Of a stretch of 7,893 bases of DNA, positions 1 to 6,201 are shown piece by piece; within the stretch, counting starts at the first letter, position 1; each line of letters opens with the position of its first letter. Below the pieces are notes generated by a model that had not been told where the DNA came from, did no database searches, and worked only from the letters and a program-made list of their open reading frames with translations. The position numbers and the translations under genes were made by a program. The stretch spans positions 1 to 7,893 of the forward strand of contig CANIAI010000103.1 in assembly GCA_947465275.1 (NCBI GenBank), written 5' to 3'. The DNA comes from Acidobacteriota bacterium (GTDB lineage Bacteria > Acidobacteriota > Vicinamibacteria > Vicinamibacterales > UBA2999).

Positions 1-604
1 CCCCGCTCGCGGTCGCCACGTCGGTGCGATAGACGATCGCGGCGTCCGCCGCGCCGCTCCCCACCGCCGCGAGCGCCAGGCGGACGCTTCCCGCCGGCAC
101 CACCTTCGACGCGAGCGCCTGCCAGACGCCGGCCCGCTCCAGGTATGCCCGGGCGTACACGCCGGCCGGCACGGCCGTGGGATCGCCCAGCGCCAGGCGC
201 CGGATCGACGGCGCGAGCAGGTCACGCACCCCGGCGAGGCGCGGCCGATCGGACGGGACGACCACCGCGAGCTGGTTCGTGAGCAGGTCGGCGCGCGTGC
301 CCGGGACGACCCGCGCCGCCACGGCGTCCATCTGGACCGCGTCAGCCGGGATGAAGAGGTCGACCCGGGCCCCCGCCGTAATCTGCCGGGCCAGCGTGTT
401 CGAGGCCGCGAGGTTGAGCGTCACGTGCTCGCCGCCGGCGTGCTCGTACGCCGCCGCGGCCGACGTCAGCACGTCGGTGAGACTCGCCGCCGCCGACACG
501 ACGACCTCTGCCCGCGCCGGGGACGCCGACACGCCCCAGAGAACGCCCGCGCACAGCAGGACGCGCGCGCACCGCAGGACGACGGTCCTGACCCGCACCA
601 CCAT
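1..604 (-). CDS. modA: Molybdate ABC transporter substrate-binding protein ModA (3' end cut by window)
   Basis: Periplasmic protein that captures molybdate (or tungstate) and hands it to the ModBC importer. The reverse strand reads open for 201 codons from ATG at 604-602 to the window edge, so the C-terminus is missing. Residues 1-32 look like a Sec signal peptide: basic start, hydrophobic core, probable cleavage after ARA and before EVVVSAAASLTDV. Family hallmarks follow in order: SAAASLTDVL (residues 37-46, oxyanion-binding Ser), AASNTLARQI (66-75), VDLFIPAD (81-88), GDPTAVPAGVY (140-150) and AAIVYRTDV (188-196). ModA is usually about 250 residues, so roughly 50 are lost. No Shine-Dalgarno is visible before the ATG; GTG codons 2 and 3 are alternatives, and a short or leaderless 5' end is possible. 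It is divergent from a Mop-domain regulator, which supports molybdate-responsive control. modB and modC would be expected further left. Confidence 0.93.
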   Translation of the reverse strand, partial: MVVRVRTVVLRCARVLLCAGVLWGVSASPARAEVVVSAAASLTDVLTSAAAAYEHAGGEHVTLNLAASNTLARQITAGARVDLFIPADAVQMDAVAARVVPGTRADLLTNQLAVVVPSDRPRLAGVRDLLAPSIRRLALGDPTAVPAGVYARAYLERAGVWQALASKVVPAGSVRLALAAVGSGAADAAIVYRTDVATASG

Positions 605-663
605 GGCACTTAATTTAGTATGATTCGAGTCGTTTCCCGTCACGTATTCAGACGATTCATGCC
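605..663. promoter_or_regulatory. Divergent modA / HTH-Mop regulator promoter region
   Basis: This 59-bp spacer is strikingly AT-rich (core about 610-625) within very GC-rich DNA and must carry both promoters. Possible -10 elements overlap on opposite strands: CATACT on the minus strand (622-617) for modA, and TATGAT on the plus strand (619-624) for the regulator. Neither has a convincing -35. An imperfect palindrome, GATTCGAGTC (622-631), overlaps both, and a related ATTC-x-CG-ATTC-like stretch recurs at 646-658. These are candidate operator half-sites for the neighbouring regulator. The promoter role follows from gene geometry; the exact elements are inference. Confidence 0.5.
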
Positions 664-1083
664 ATGGCACTCCTGACCCCGCGTACGGCCGCCGACCGGC
701 TCGGCGTGAGCTACTCGACGCTGAAGCAGTGGATCTACAAGGGCCTGGTGCGCACGACCGTCACCGGCGGCGGGCACCACCGCGTCGACGAGCGCGAGGT
801 CGACCGGCTCACCGCCGCGCAGGGCGCCGGTCCGAAGGCGACCGCGAAACGCCGCCGACCCGGCGTGCTGGTGGCCCTGAGCGGACGCAACCAGCTGCGC
901 GGCATCGTCGAGGAGGTGCGCGTCGAGGGGCTGCTGGCCCAGGTGCGGCTCCGGATCGGCGATCAGCGGCTGACCGCCGTCATCACCCGTGACGCGGTCG
1001 ACGAACTGCGCCTGAAGCGCGGCCAGCCCGCGCTGGCGGTCATCAAGTCGACCGAGGTGATGATCGGCCGGGAGGCCGAGTGA
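664..1083 (+). CDS. HTH (MerR/BldC-like) plus Mop/TOBE-domain molybdate-responsive regulator
   Basis: A 139-residue two-domain protein. Residues 3-50 form an excisionase/MerR-type winged helix: TPRTAADRLGVSYSTLKQWI, then GLVRTTVTGGGHHRV, matching the 'hhR' wing of that superfamily. A basic linker (about 51-66, KATAKRRRPG) leads to one Mop/TOBE domain (67-135) with its hallmarks LSGRNQLRGIVEEV, LTAVITRDAVDEL and ALAVIKSTEVMIG. Mop domains bind molybdate or tungstate. A Mop domain joined to a DNA-binding domain, transcribed divergently from modA, points to a small ModE-like repressor or activator of molybdate uptake. ModE proper has a different HTH and usually two Mop units, so this is a functional analogue rather than ModE. 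ATG at 664 has no clear Shine-Dalgarno; the ATG at 659 is out of frame. The regulatory role is inferred; the domain assignment is firm. Confidence 0.85.
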   Translation: MALLTPRTAADRLGVSYSTLKQWIYKGLVRTTVTGGGHHRVDEREVDRLTAAQGAGPKATAKRRRPGVLVALSGRNQLRGIVEEVRVEGLLAQVRLRIGDQRLTAVITRDAVDELRLKRGQPALAVIKSTEVMIGREAE

Positions 1084-1119
1084 GCGTGCGGCCGGGCCCG
1101 CTCCAGACCCGCGACAGGC

Positions 1120-1148
1120 TTGCATCGCCGCGCGCCCTCTGGTAGCCT
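1120..1148 (+). promoter_or_regulatory. Candidate his operon promoter (sigma-70-like)
   Basis: TTGCAT (1120-1125), a 17-bp spacer, then TAGCCT (1143-1148) resembles a weak GC-rich sigma-70 promoter. Transcription would start near 1155, about 5 nt before the hisL ATG at 1160, so the leader peptide mRNA would be nearly leaderless. The placement immediately before a His-codon leader is the main support. The hexamers alone match the consensus only partly. Confidence 0.5.
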
Positions 1149-1159
1149 GCTGGGGTTCC

Positions 1160-1249
1160 ATGGTTGCGGTCCTTCGCCACGCGCACGTGCACCATCACCA
1201 CCACGGCCACACCGGCCGTCCGGCTGGACTGCGCGCGCTGAAGGAATAG
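1160..1249 (+). CDS. hisL: his operon leader peptide (attenuation peptide)
   Basis: A 29-codon frame, ATG 1160 to TAG 1247-1249, that is too short for normal gene callers. It encodes MVAVLRHAHVHHHHHGHTG followed by RPAGLRALKE. Eight of codons 7-17 are His: 7, 9, 11-15 and 17. In known his leader peptides such as enteric HisL, a run of His codons lets the ribosome measure charged tRNA-His. When it is scarce the ribosome stalls and an antiterminator forms; when it is plentiful the terminator forms. Here the run lies directly before three alternative hairpins and 100 nt before hisI, so the peptide is a cis-acting sensor with no expected function as a protein. The translation start is weakly supported: only GGGG at 1152-1155 resembles a Shine-Dalgarno, and initiation may be near-leaderless. 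Confidence 0.9.
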   Translation: MVAVLRHAHVHHHHHGHTGRPAGLRALKE

Positions 1250-1303
1250 GATCCACCCCCGCACCTTCGAATCGCCCTGCAGCCCCGCCGGTCCCTGGCG
1301 GGG
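1203..1303 (+). promoter_or_regulatory. his attenuator: protector and antiterminator hairpins
   Basis: Three mutually exclusive pairings can be drawn. The protector pairs ACGGCC (1203-1208, overlapping the last His codons) with GGCCGT (1214-1219) around a 5-nt loop. The antiterminator pairs ACCGGC (1211-1216) with GCCGGT (1287-1292) and GGCTG (1222-1226) with CAGCC (1280-1284), with a small internal loop. It consumes the whole 5' arm of the terminator. The terminator itself is 1283-1303. A ribosome stalled on the first His codons would mask the protector's 5' arm and leave 1211-1226 free for the antiterminator. A ribosome reaching the stop at 1247 would cover 1211-1226 and allow termination. 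The complementarities are seen directly; the switching logic follows the known enteric his model. Confidence 0.82.
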
Positions 1304-1309
1304 TTTTTT
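1283..1309 (+). terminator. Intrinsic terminator of the his leader (attenuator stem)
   Basis: CCCCGCC (1283-1289) pairs perfectly with GGCGGGG (1297-1303) around a 7-nt loop, followed at once by TTTTTT (1304-1309). This is a textbook Rho-independent terminator. It lies between hisL and hisI on the same strand, so it would stop the transcript before hisI unless its 5' arm is captured by the antiterminator. It could also end transcripts of the upstream regulator gene. Confidence 0.92.
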
Positions 1310-1322
1310 GTTGTACGGACTT

Positions 1323-1338
1323 GCGGCGCCAGCGCCGC
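1323..1338 (+). other. Perfect hairpin between attenuator and hisI
   Basis: GCGGCG (1323-1328) pairs with CGCCGC (1333-1338) around the tetraloop CCAG. It sits 13 nt after the T-run and just before the hisI Shine-Dalgarno (GAGAGA, 1341-1346). It could stabilise the readthrough mRNA or influence access to the hisI start. No T-run follows, so it is not a terminator. Chance in GC-rich DNA is possible. Confidence 0.4.
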
Positions 1339-1351
1339 GCGAGAGACGACG

Positions 1352-1678
1352 ATGGACTTTTCAAAGCTCGATGGACTGATTCCCGCCGTGGTGCAGGACC
1401 ACGTGAGCGGCGAGGTGCTGATGGTGGGGTTCATGAACCCCGAGGCGTGGGAGATCACCCGGAAGACCGGCTACGTGACCTTCTACAGCCGCACCCGCAA
1501 CACGCTCTGGACCAAGGGAGAGACCTCGGGGAACAAGCTGGCCGTCCGCGAGGCCTTCATCGACTGCGACCAGGACACGGTGCTGGTCAAGGCGGAGCGG
1601 CTCGGCGACGGCAACGTCTGCCACACCGGTGATCGCACCTGTTTCTCCCAGCGCGCGGAGGGCGTGACCATTCCATGA
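1352..1678 (+). CDS. hisI: Phosphoribosyl-AMP cyclohydrolase (monofunctional)
   Basis: Third step of histidine synthesis: hydrolytic opening of the adenine ring of phosphoribosyl-AMP to give ProFAR, in the cytoplasm. The 108-residue protein contains the full family signature: PAVVQDHVSGEVLMVGFMN (11-29), GYVTFYSRTRNTLWTKGETS (40-59), DCDQD (71-75) and CHTGDRTCF (90-98). D71, D73 and D75 are the expected metal ligands, and C72, C90 and C97 the expected zinc ligands. It ends after this domain, so there is no fused HisE pyrophosphatase domain as in the enteric bifunctional protein. GAGAGA (1341-1346) precedes the ATG at a good distance. It is the first structural gene behind the attenuator. Its stop overlaps the hisG start (ATGA), indicating translational coupling. 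Confidence 0.97.
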   Translation: MDFSKLDGLIPAVVQDHVSGEVLMVGFMNPEAWEITRKTGYVTFYSRTRNTLWTKGETSGNKLAVREAFIDCDQDTVLVKAERLGDGNVCHTGDRTCFSQRAEGVTIP

Positions 1679-2565
1679 AGCTCAAGCTCGGCATCCCGAA
1701 GGGGTCGCTCCAGGACTCCACCATCCAGCTGTTCGCCCGCGCCGGATTCAACATCCACGTGAGCTCGCGCTCGTACTTCCCGAGCATCGACGACCCCGAG
1801 ATCGAATGCATGCTGATCCGGGCGCAGGAGATGACGCGCTACGTCTGCGAAGGCGTGCTCGACGCCGGCCTGACGGGGCTCGACTGGGTCGAGGAGCACC
1901 GGCTCGGTCGCGACGAGCACACCTGCGTGACGCCGCTCGCCGATCTCATCTACTCGAAGCAGAGCTTCGGGAAGATCAAGTGGGTGCTCGCCGCCCCCGA
2001 AGACTCGCGCTTCAAGTCGCCGCAGGACTTCGCCGGCGCGACGATCTCGACCGAGCTCGTCCAGGTGACCCGCGACTACTTCAAGCGGCTGAACATCCCG
2101 ATCAAGAAGGTCGAGTTCTCGTGGGGCGCGACCGAGGTGAAGCCGCCGGTGCTCTGTGACGCCATCGTCGAGGCGACCGAGACCGGGTCGACGCTGCGCG
2201 CGAACCGGCTGCGCATCCTCGACACGGTGATGGAGTCGAACACGCAGCTCATCGCCAACGGCACGGCGCTCGCCGACGACTGGAAGCGGACGAAGCTCGA
2301 GAACATCTCGCTGCTGCTCAAGGCCGCGATCGAGGCGCAGGGGCGCGTCGGGCTGATGCTGAACATCCGCCGGGCCGACCTGACCAAGATCCTGTCGCTG
2401 CTGCCGGCGCTGCAGCGTCCGACCATCTCGTCGCTGAGCGACGAGGAGTGGGTGGCGGTCAACACGATCATCGACGAGCGCACCGTGCGCGACCTGATCC
2501 CGAAGCTGAAGGCGGCGGGCGGCCAGGGCATCGTCGAGTACCCGCTGAACAAGATCGTCGTCTAG
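1675..2565 (+). CDS. hisG: ATP phosphoribosyltransferase, long form with regulatory domain
   Basis: Committed first step: ATP + PRPP to phosphoribosyl-ATP + PPi. At 296 residues it is the long (HisG-L) form. Residues 1 to about 210 are the two periplasmic-binding-protein-like catalytic lobes, with LGIPKGSLQ near the start and the PRPP loop EATETGSTLRANRL (166-179). Residues about 212-296 form the C-terminal ACT-like domain (GLMLNIRRADLTKILSLLP, then GQGIVEYPLNKIV). That domain binds histidine for allosteric feedback inhibition in this class, so no HisZ subunit should be needed. Enzyme-level feedback would therefore act alongside leader-level attenuation. The ATG overlaps the hisI stop (ATGA). 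Thirty nucleotides separate its stop from hisD. Confidence 0.98.
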   Translation: MKLKLGIPKGSLQDSTIQLFARAGFNIHVSSRSYFPSIDDPEIECMLIRAQEMTRYVCEGVLDAGLTGLDWVEEHRLGRDEHTCVTPLADLIYSKQSFGKIKWVLAAPEDSRFKSPQDFAGATISTELVQVTRDYFKRLNIPIKKVEFSWGATEVKPPVLCDAIVEATETGSTLRANRLRILDTVMESNTQLIANGTALADDWKRTKLENISLLLKAAIEAQGRVGLMLNIRRADLTKILSLLPALQRPTISSLSDEEWVAVNTIIDERTVRDLIPKLKAAGGQGIVEYPLNKIVV

Positions 2566-2595
2566 GACACGCACACGGGAGACGGGCGGAGCACC

Positions 2596-3870
2596 ATGCT
2601 GAAGATCGTCGAGGCGGGAAACCGGAAGGCCGTGCGCGCGCTGCTCGCGGCCGAGCGCGTACGGGACGCGGCCACCGAGGCACGCGTCGCGGCCATCGTC
2701 CACGACGTGCGGCGACACGGCGACCGCGCGCTGCGGCGGTACGCGCGTGAGCTCGATCGCCTCGAGGGTCCGATGGAGATCTCGCGCGACGAGATGCGCG
2801 AGGCAGCCCGCACGGTGCCGCGCGACGTCCGGGCGGCCATCAAGGTGGCGGCCCGGAACATCCGCGCCGTCGCGAAGGCGCAGGTGCCGAAGGGGTGGCG
2901 CGTGACGGTGACGCGCGGCGTCGTCGTCGAGCAGCGCGTCCGTCCGCTCGACCGCGTCGGCTGCTACGTGCCGGGCGGACGCTATCCGCTTCCCTCCTCG
3001 GTGCTGATGACCGCCATCCCGGCGGTCGTCGCCGGCGTGCCCGACGTGATCGCCGTCTGCCCGAAGCCCGACGCCACCGTGATGGCAGCGGCGCTCGAGG
3101 CGGGCGTCTCGCGCCTGTTCCGGCTGGGCGGCGCCCACGCGATCGCCGCCCTCGCCTACGGTACCGCGAGCGTGCCGCGGGTCGACAAGATCGTGGGCCC
3201 CGGCAACCGCTACGTCGCGGCCGCCAAGGCGCTGGTCTCGGCCGACTGCGGCATCGACTTCTTCGCCGGCCCGAGCGAGATCGTCATCATCGCGACGAAG
3301 GGCCCGGCCGAGTGGCTCGCGGCCGATCTCATCGCGCAGGCCGAGCACGACCCCGATGCCCGCGCGGTGCTGATCACGCCCAACGCGAAGCTGGCCGCGC
3401 AGGTCGCGCAGCTCGTCGAGGCGCGCACGCCGCAGGAGGGGCCCGCGAAGGGGGCCCTGAAGGCGCACGGCGGCATCATCGTGACCGGCTCGACGGACGA
3501 GGCGATCGCGCTGGCCAACGACTTCGCTCCCGAGCACCTCGTCGTCGAGGATGACGCCATGGCCGATCGCGTGCGCTGCGCCGGCTCGCTCTTCGTCGGC
3601 CCCTGGTCGGCGCAGGTCGCCGGCGACTATGCCATCGGCTCGAACCACGTGCTGCCGACCGCCGGCACCGCCCGCGTGCGCGGGGGCCTCTCGGCAGCCG
3701 ACTACGTCCGCCAGATCACGGTGCAGCGGCTGACCGAGTCGGGCCTGCGGGCGATCGGCGACGCGGTGGTCTCGCTCGCGCACGCCGAGGGGCTGCACGC
3801 GCACGCCGAGTCGGTCGCCGTGCGGCTGCTGTCGAGCGACCGTTCCAGGAAGCAGGCAGGCCGGTCATGA
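2596..3870 (+). CDS. hisD: Histidinol dehydrogenase
   Basis: Catalyses the last two steps, oxidising L-histidinol to L-histidine with two NAD+ at a zinc site. The 424 residues match the usual length of about 430. Conserved blocks: RVGCYVPGGRYPLPSSVLM (120-138), GGAHAIAALAYGT (178-190), VDKIVGPGNRYVAAAK (196-211), DFFAGPSEIVIIA (221-233) and DFAPEHL (309-315). The catalytic Glu-His pair is E313-H314. Likely zinc ligands by family alignment are Q248, H251 (DLIAQAEHDPDA), D344 (AGDYAIGSNH) and H403. The start is ATG 2596 with GGAG at 2588-2591. It is one of two structural genes not overlapping the previous stop, so it has its own ribosome-binding site. Its stop overlaps hisC (ATGA). Confidence 0.98.
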   Translation: MLKIVEAGNRKAVRALLAAERVRDAATEARVAAIVHDVRRHGDRALRRYARELDRLEGPMEISRDEMREAARTVPRDVRAAIKVAARNIRAVAKAQVPKGWRVTVTRGVVVEQRVRPLDRVGCYVPGGRYPLPSSVLMTAIPAVVAGVPDVIAVCPKPDATVMAAALEAGVSRLFRLGGAHAIAALAYGTASVPRVDKIVGPGNRYVAAAKALVSADCGIDFFAGPSEIVIIATKGPAEWLAADLIAQAEHDPDARAVLITPNAKLAAQVAQLVEARTPQEGPAKGALKAHGGIIVTGSTDEAIALANDFAPEHLVVEDDAMADRVRCAGSLFVGPWSAQVAGDYAIGSNHVLPTAGTARVRGGLSAADYVRQITVQRLTESGLRAIGDAVVSLAHAEGLHAHAESVAVRLLSSDRSRKQAGRS

Positions 3871-4907
3871 AGATCCAGGGCTATCCCAACCCCGGCGCGG
3901 GCCTCCGGCTGCACCTCAACGAGAACACGGGCGGCTGCTCGCCGCGCGTGCTCGAGGCGATCCAGCGGCTGTCGACCGCCGACATCGCCAGCTATCCCGA
4001 CTACACCGAGGTGGTGCTCGCCTGCGCGAGGCACTTCGGCGTCGACCCCGAGTGGCTGCTGCTGACCAACGGACTCGACGAAGGCATCCTGATGGCCGCC
4101 GTCGGCCACATCTCGCGTGCCCGGCTGCACGACGCCGAGACCATCGTGCCGCTGCCGGCGTTCGATCCATATCCGAACTCGAGCGCCGCGGCAGGGGCGA
4201 CGATCGTGCGCGTGCCGCCGGCGGCGGACCTCGCGTTCCCGACCGATGGGGTGCTCGCCGCGATCACCCCGCGGACGAAGATGATCTTCCTCAACACGCC
4301 GAACAACCCGACCGGGCGCCTCATCCCGCTCGCCGATCTGCGGCGCATCGCCGAGGCGGCGCCGCAGGCGGTCGTCCTGATCGACGAGGCGTACATCGAG
4401 TTCGGCGGCGAGAGCTTCCTGCCGGAGCTGCCGCGTTACCCGAACGTGCTGCTCGGCCGTACGTTCTCGAAGGCGTACGGCCTGGCCGGCATGCGCGTCG
4501 GCGTGGTGATCGGCCAGGCGCAGGCGCTCGACCCGGTGCGCGCCGTCACGCCGCCCTTCACGCTGAACGCGGTGGCGATCGCGGCAATCCACGCGGCGCT
4601 CCAGGACACCGAGTTCCTGCCGCGCTACGCGGCGCAGGTGCGCGAGTCGCGCGAGCGGCTCTACGAGGCGTGCCGGCGGCTCGGCCTGCAGTGCTGGGAG
4701 AGCGCCGCCAACTACGTGCTCGTGCGGGTGCCGGGCGACCCGGCGCCATTCGTCGCCGCGCTCGCGGCGCGCCGCATCCACGTGCGCGACCGCACGAAGG
4801 ACGCGATTACGCCTGGCTGCCTGCGCATCACGACGGGGCTGCCCGAACACACCACTGCCGCGATCGAGGCGCTCGAGTCGGCGGCCGCCCAGGGGACGGT
4901 TCGATGA
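3867..4907 (+). CDS. hisC: Histidinol-phosphate aminotransferase
   Basis: PLP-dependent class II aminotransferase that converts imidazole-acetol phosphate plus glutamate to histidinol phosphate. At 346 residues it has the normal length. It starts with LRLHLNENTGGCSPRV (13-28), a variant of the substrate-gripping 'LNxNE' region. It continues with FLNTPNNPTG (141-150), LIDEAY (171-176, PLP-contacting D173 and Y176), and GRTFSKAYGLAGMRVG (197-212), in which K202 is the PLP Schiff-base lysine and R210 a phosphate contact. CLRITTGLP (318-326) supplies R320 for the substrate carboxylate. The start and stop overlap hisD and hisB respectively (both ATGA). Similar aminotransferases act on aromatic amino acids, but the operon context fixes the role. 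Confidence 0.97.
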   Translation: MKIQGYPNPGAGLRLHLNENTGGCSPRVLEAIQRLSTADIASYPDYTEVVLACARHFGVDPEWLLLTNGLDEGILMAAVGHISRARLHDAETIVPLPAFDPYPNSSAAAGATIVRVPPAADLAFPTDGVLAAITPRTKMIFLNTPNNPTGRLIPLADLRRIAEAAPQAVVLIDEAYIEFGGESFLPELPRYPNVLLGRTFSKAYGLAGMRVGVVIGQAQALDPVRAVTPPFTLNAVAIAAIHAALQDTEFLPRYAAQVRESRERLYEACRRLGLQCWESAANYVLVRVPGDPAPFVAALAARRIHVRDRTKDAITPGCLRITTGLPEHTTAAIEALESAAAQGTVR

Positions 4908-5602
4908 GCAAGACACGGAACGATGCGGTGCGCAGGACGGCTGCGAGCCGGACGAAGAAGCCGGGCCGCACAACTGCCGCGACGAAGGCGGCCACGCAGG
5001 GCGCCACGAAGGGCGTCCGCGCCGCCTCGTTCGACCGCCAGACGACCGAGACGCAGATTCGCGGACGCTTCGTCGTCGACGGCGAGGGCCGCTATGACGT
5101 GCGGACCGGCATCCGCTTCCTCGACCACATGCTCGAGCTGTTCGCACGGCACGGGGGCTTCGACCTGACGCTCCACGCCACCGGCGACCTCGACGTCGAC
5201 CAGCACCACACGGTCGAGGACATCGGCATCGCCATCGGCGAGGCGATGCTCGCCGCGCTCGGCGACCGCAAGGGGATCAACCGCGCCGGCTACTTCCTGA
5301 TGCCGATGGACGAGACGCTGGCGCTGGCGGCCGTCGACCTCAGCGGACGTCCGCACGCGGCCGTCGACCTGAAGCTCAAGGTGCGGATGGTCGGCGACCT
5401 GCAGGCCGAGCTGGTGCACGACTTCTTCGGCGGCTTCGCGCAGGGCGCCCGCGCGAACGTGCACACGAAGGTGCTGTACGGCCGGTCGAGCCACCACCAC
5501 ATCGAGGGGGTGTTCAAGGCGTTCGCCCGCGCGCTGCGCGTGGCGTGCGCGAAGGACGCGCGGCTCGCGAAGATGCTCCCGAGCACCAAGGGGCTGCTGT
5601 GA
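4904..5602 (+). CDS. hisB: Imidazoleglycerol-phosphate dehydratase (monofunctional, N-terminally extended)
   Basis: Dehydrates imidazoleglycerol phosphate to imidazole-acetol phosphate. The conserved enzyme spans residues about 39-232: RQTTETQI (45-52), RFLDHML (71-77), DVDQHHTVEDIGIAIGEA (97-114), FFGGFAQGARANVH (174-187), GRSSHHHIEG (193-202) and PSTKGLL (226-232). Metal-binding H75, H101, H102, E105, H187, H197, H198 and E201 are present. No HAD-type histidinol-phosphatase domain is fused, unlike the enteric bifunctional HisB. Residues 1-38 are an unusual Lys/Arg/Thr/Ala-rich low-complexity extension; the family normally starts near residue 40. The ATG overlaps the hisC stop (ATGA). No ATG or GTG codon lies near residue 39 that would give a conventional start (a GTG at codon 9 would still keep most of it), so the extension is probably translated. 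Confidence 0.96.
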   Translation: MSKTRNDAVRRTAASRTKKPGRTTAATKAATQGATKGVRAASFDRQTTETQIRGRFVVDGEGRYDVRTGIRFLDHMLELFARHGGFDLTLHATGDLDVDQHHTVEDIGIAIGEAMLAALGDRKGINRAGYFLMPMDETLALAAVDLSGRPHAAVDLKLKVRMVGDLQAELVHDFFGGFAQGARANVHTKVLYGRSSHHHIEGVFKAFARALRVACAKDARLAKMLPSTKGLL

Positions 5603-6201
5603 TCACCCTGATCGACTACGGCGCCGGCAACCTGACGTCGGTGCGCAAGGCGCTCACCCACCTCGGCGCCGACTACGTGGTGCCCGAGTCGACCGACGCG
5701 GTCGGGCGCGCGCGCGGCGTGATCGTGCCCGGTGTCGGCAACTTCGCCGCGACCGAGCGGCTCGTGGGCCCGTGGACCGACGCGATTCGCGCCGCGGTCG
5801 ATCGCGGCACGCCGCTGCTCGGCATCTGCGTCGGCATGCAGTGGCTGTTCGAGGGGAGCGACGAGGCGCCCGAGGTGCCCGGGTTCGGCGTCATGCCGGG
5901 CCGCGTGCAGCGGCTGCGCGGCGACTCGGCCCGCGGCCTCAAGGTGCCGCACGTCGGCTGGAACGCCATCGCCAAGCCGCGTGACTCGCGCCTGCTCGCC
6001 GGCATCGAGCCGGGGGCGTACGTCTACTTCACCCACTCGTTCGCGGCGCCGGTGACGACCGACTGCGTCGGCGCCACGACGCACGTCGACCCGTTCGCGG
6101 CGGTCGTCGAACGCGACCAGATCTTCGGCGTGCAGTTCCACCCCGAGAAGTCGGGCGACGCAGGCCTCCAGATTCTGCGGAACTTCCTGAGCCTATGCTG
6201 A
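5599..6201 (+). CDS. hisH: Imidazole glycerol phosphate synthase, glutaminase subunit
   Basis: Class I glutamine amidotransferase subunit that releases ammonia from glutamine and passes it to HisF. With the GTG start it has 200 residues, the usual length, and begins MITLIDYGAGNLTSVRKAL, a standard HisH N-terminus. PGVGNF (44-49) forms the oxyanion-region loop, and LGICVGMQWLFEGSDE (74-89) contains nucleophile C77. VQFHPEKS (178-185) supplies H181 and E183 of the triad. The frame is open further upstream, but GTG 5599 is preferred. It overlaps the hisB stop as GTGA, has AAGGGG at 5588-5593 with 5-nt spacing, and gives the family N-terminus. It overlaps hisF by 7 nt, fitting coordinated synthesis of the HisH-HisF complex. 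Confidence 0.97.
   Translation: MITLIDYGAGNLTSVRKALTHLGADYVVPESTDAVGRARGVIVPGVGNFAATERLVGPWTDAIRAAVDRGTPLLGICVGMQWLFEGSDEAPEVPGFGVMPGRVQRLRGDSARGLKVPHVGWNAIAKPRDSRLLAGIEPGAYVYFTHSFAAPVTTDCVGATTHVDPFAAVVERDQIFGVQFHPEKSGDAGLQILRNFLSLC

Noticed and set aside
177..623. Plus-strand frames over 177-623
   Set aside because: They lie opposite modA, which is identified by several family motifs on the minus strand; their Arg/Thr/Ala-rich products match nothing recognisable.
1178..1210. The His-rich stretch read as a small metal-binding peptide
   Set aside because: Its position before a his operon, with a terminator/antiterminator set, fits an attenuation leader much better. A metal-binding role has no contextual support apart from distance to the molybdate genes.
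1120..1632. Plus-strand frame overlapping the his leader and most of hisI (170 codons from ATG 1120)
   Set aside because: It runs through the terminator and out of frame over the well-conserved hisI, with Arg/Pro-rich shadow composition. The hisL frame (1160-1249) explains the leader better.
1483..3804. A 773-codon open frame on the minus strand opposite hisI, hisG and hisD, and other long minus-strand frames opposite hisD-hisB (3702-5147) and hisF-hisA (6024-7703)
   Set aside because: These are antisense shadows of strong GC3-biased genes. They show no domain motifs, have Arg/His/Gly-rich composition, cross real gene boundaries and would be antisense to an operon of confidently identified enzymes.
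5545..5598. Upstream ATG 5545 as the hisH start
   Set aside because: It would add 18 residues not seen in HisH and overlap hisB by 58 nt. GTG 5599 has AAGGGG at good spacing and gives the standard N-terminus.
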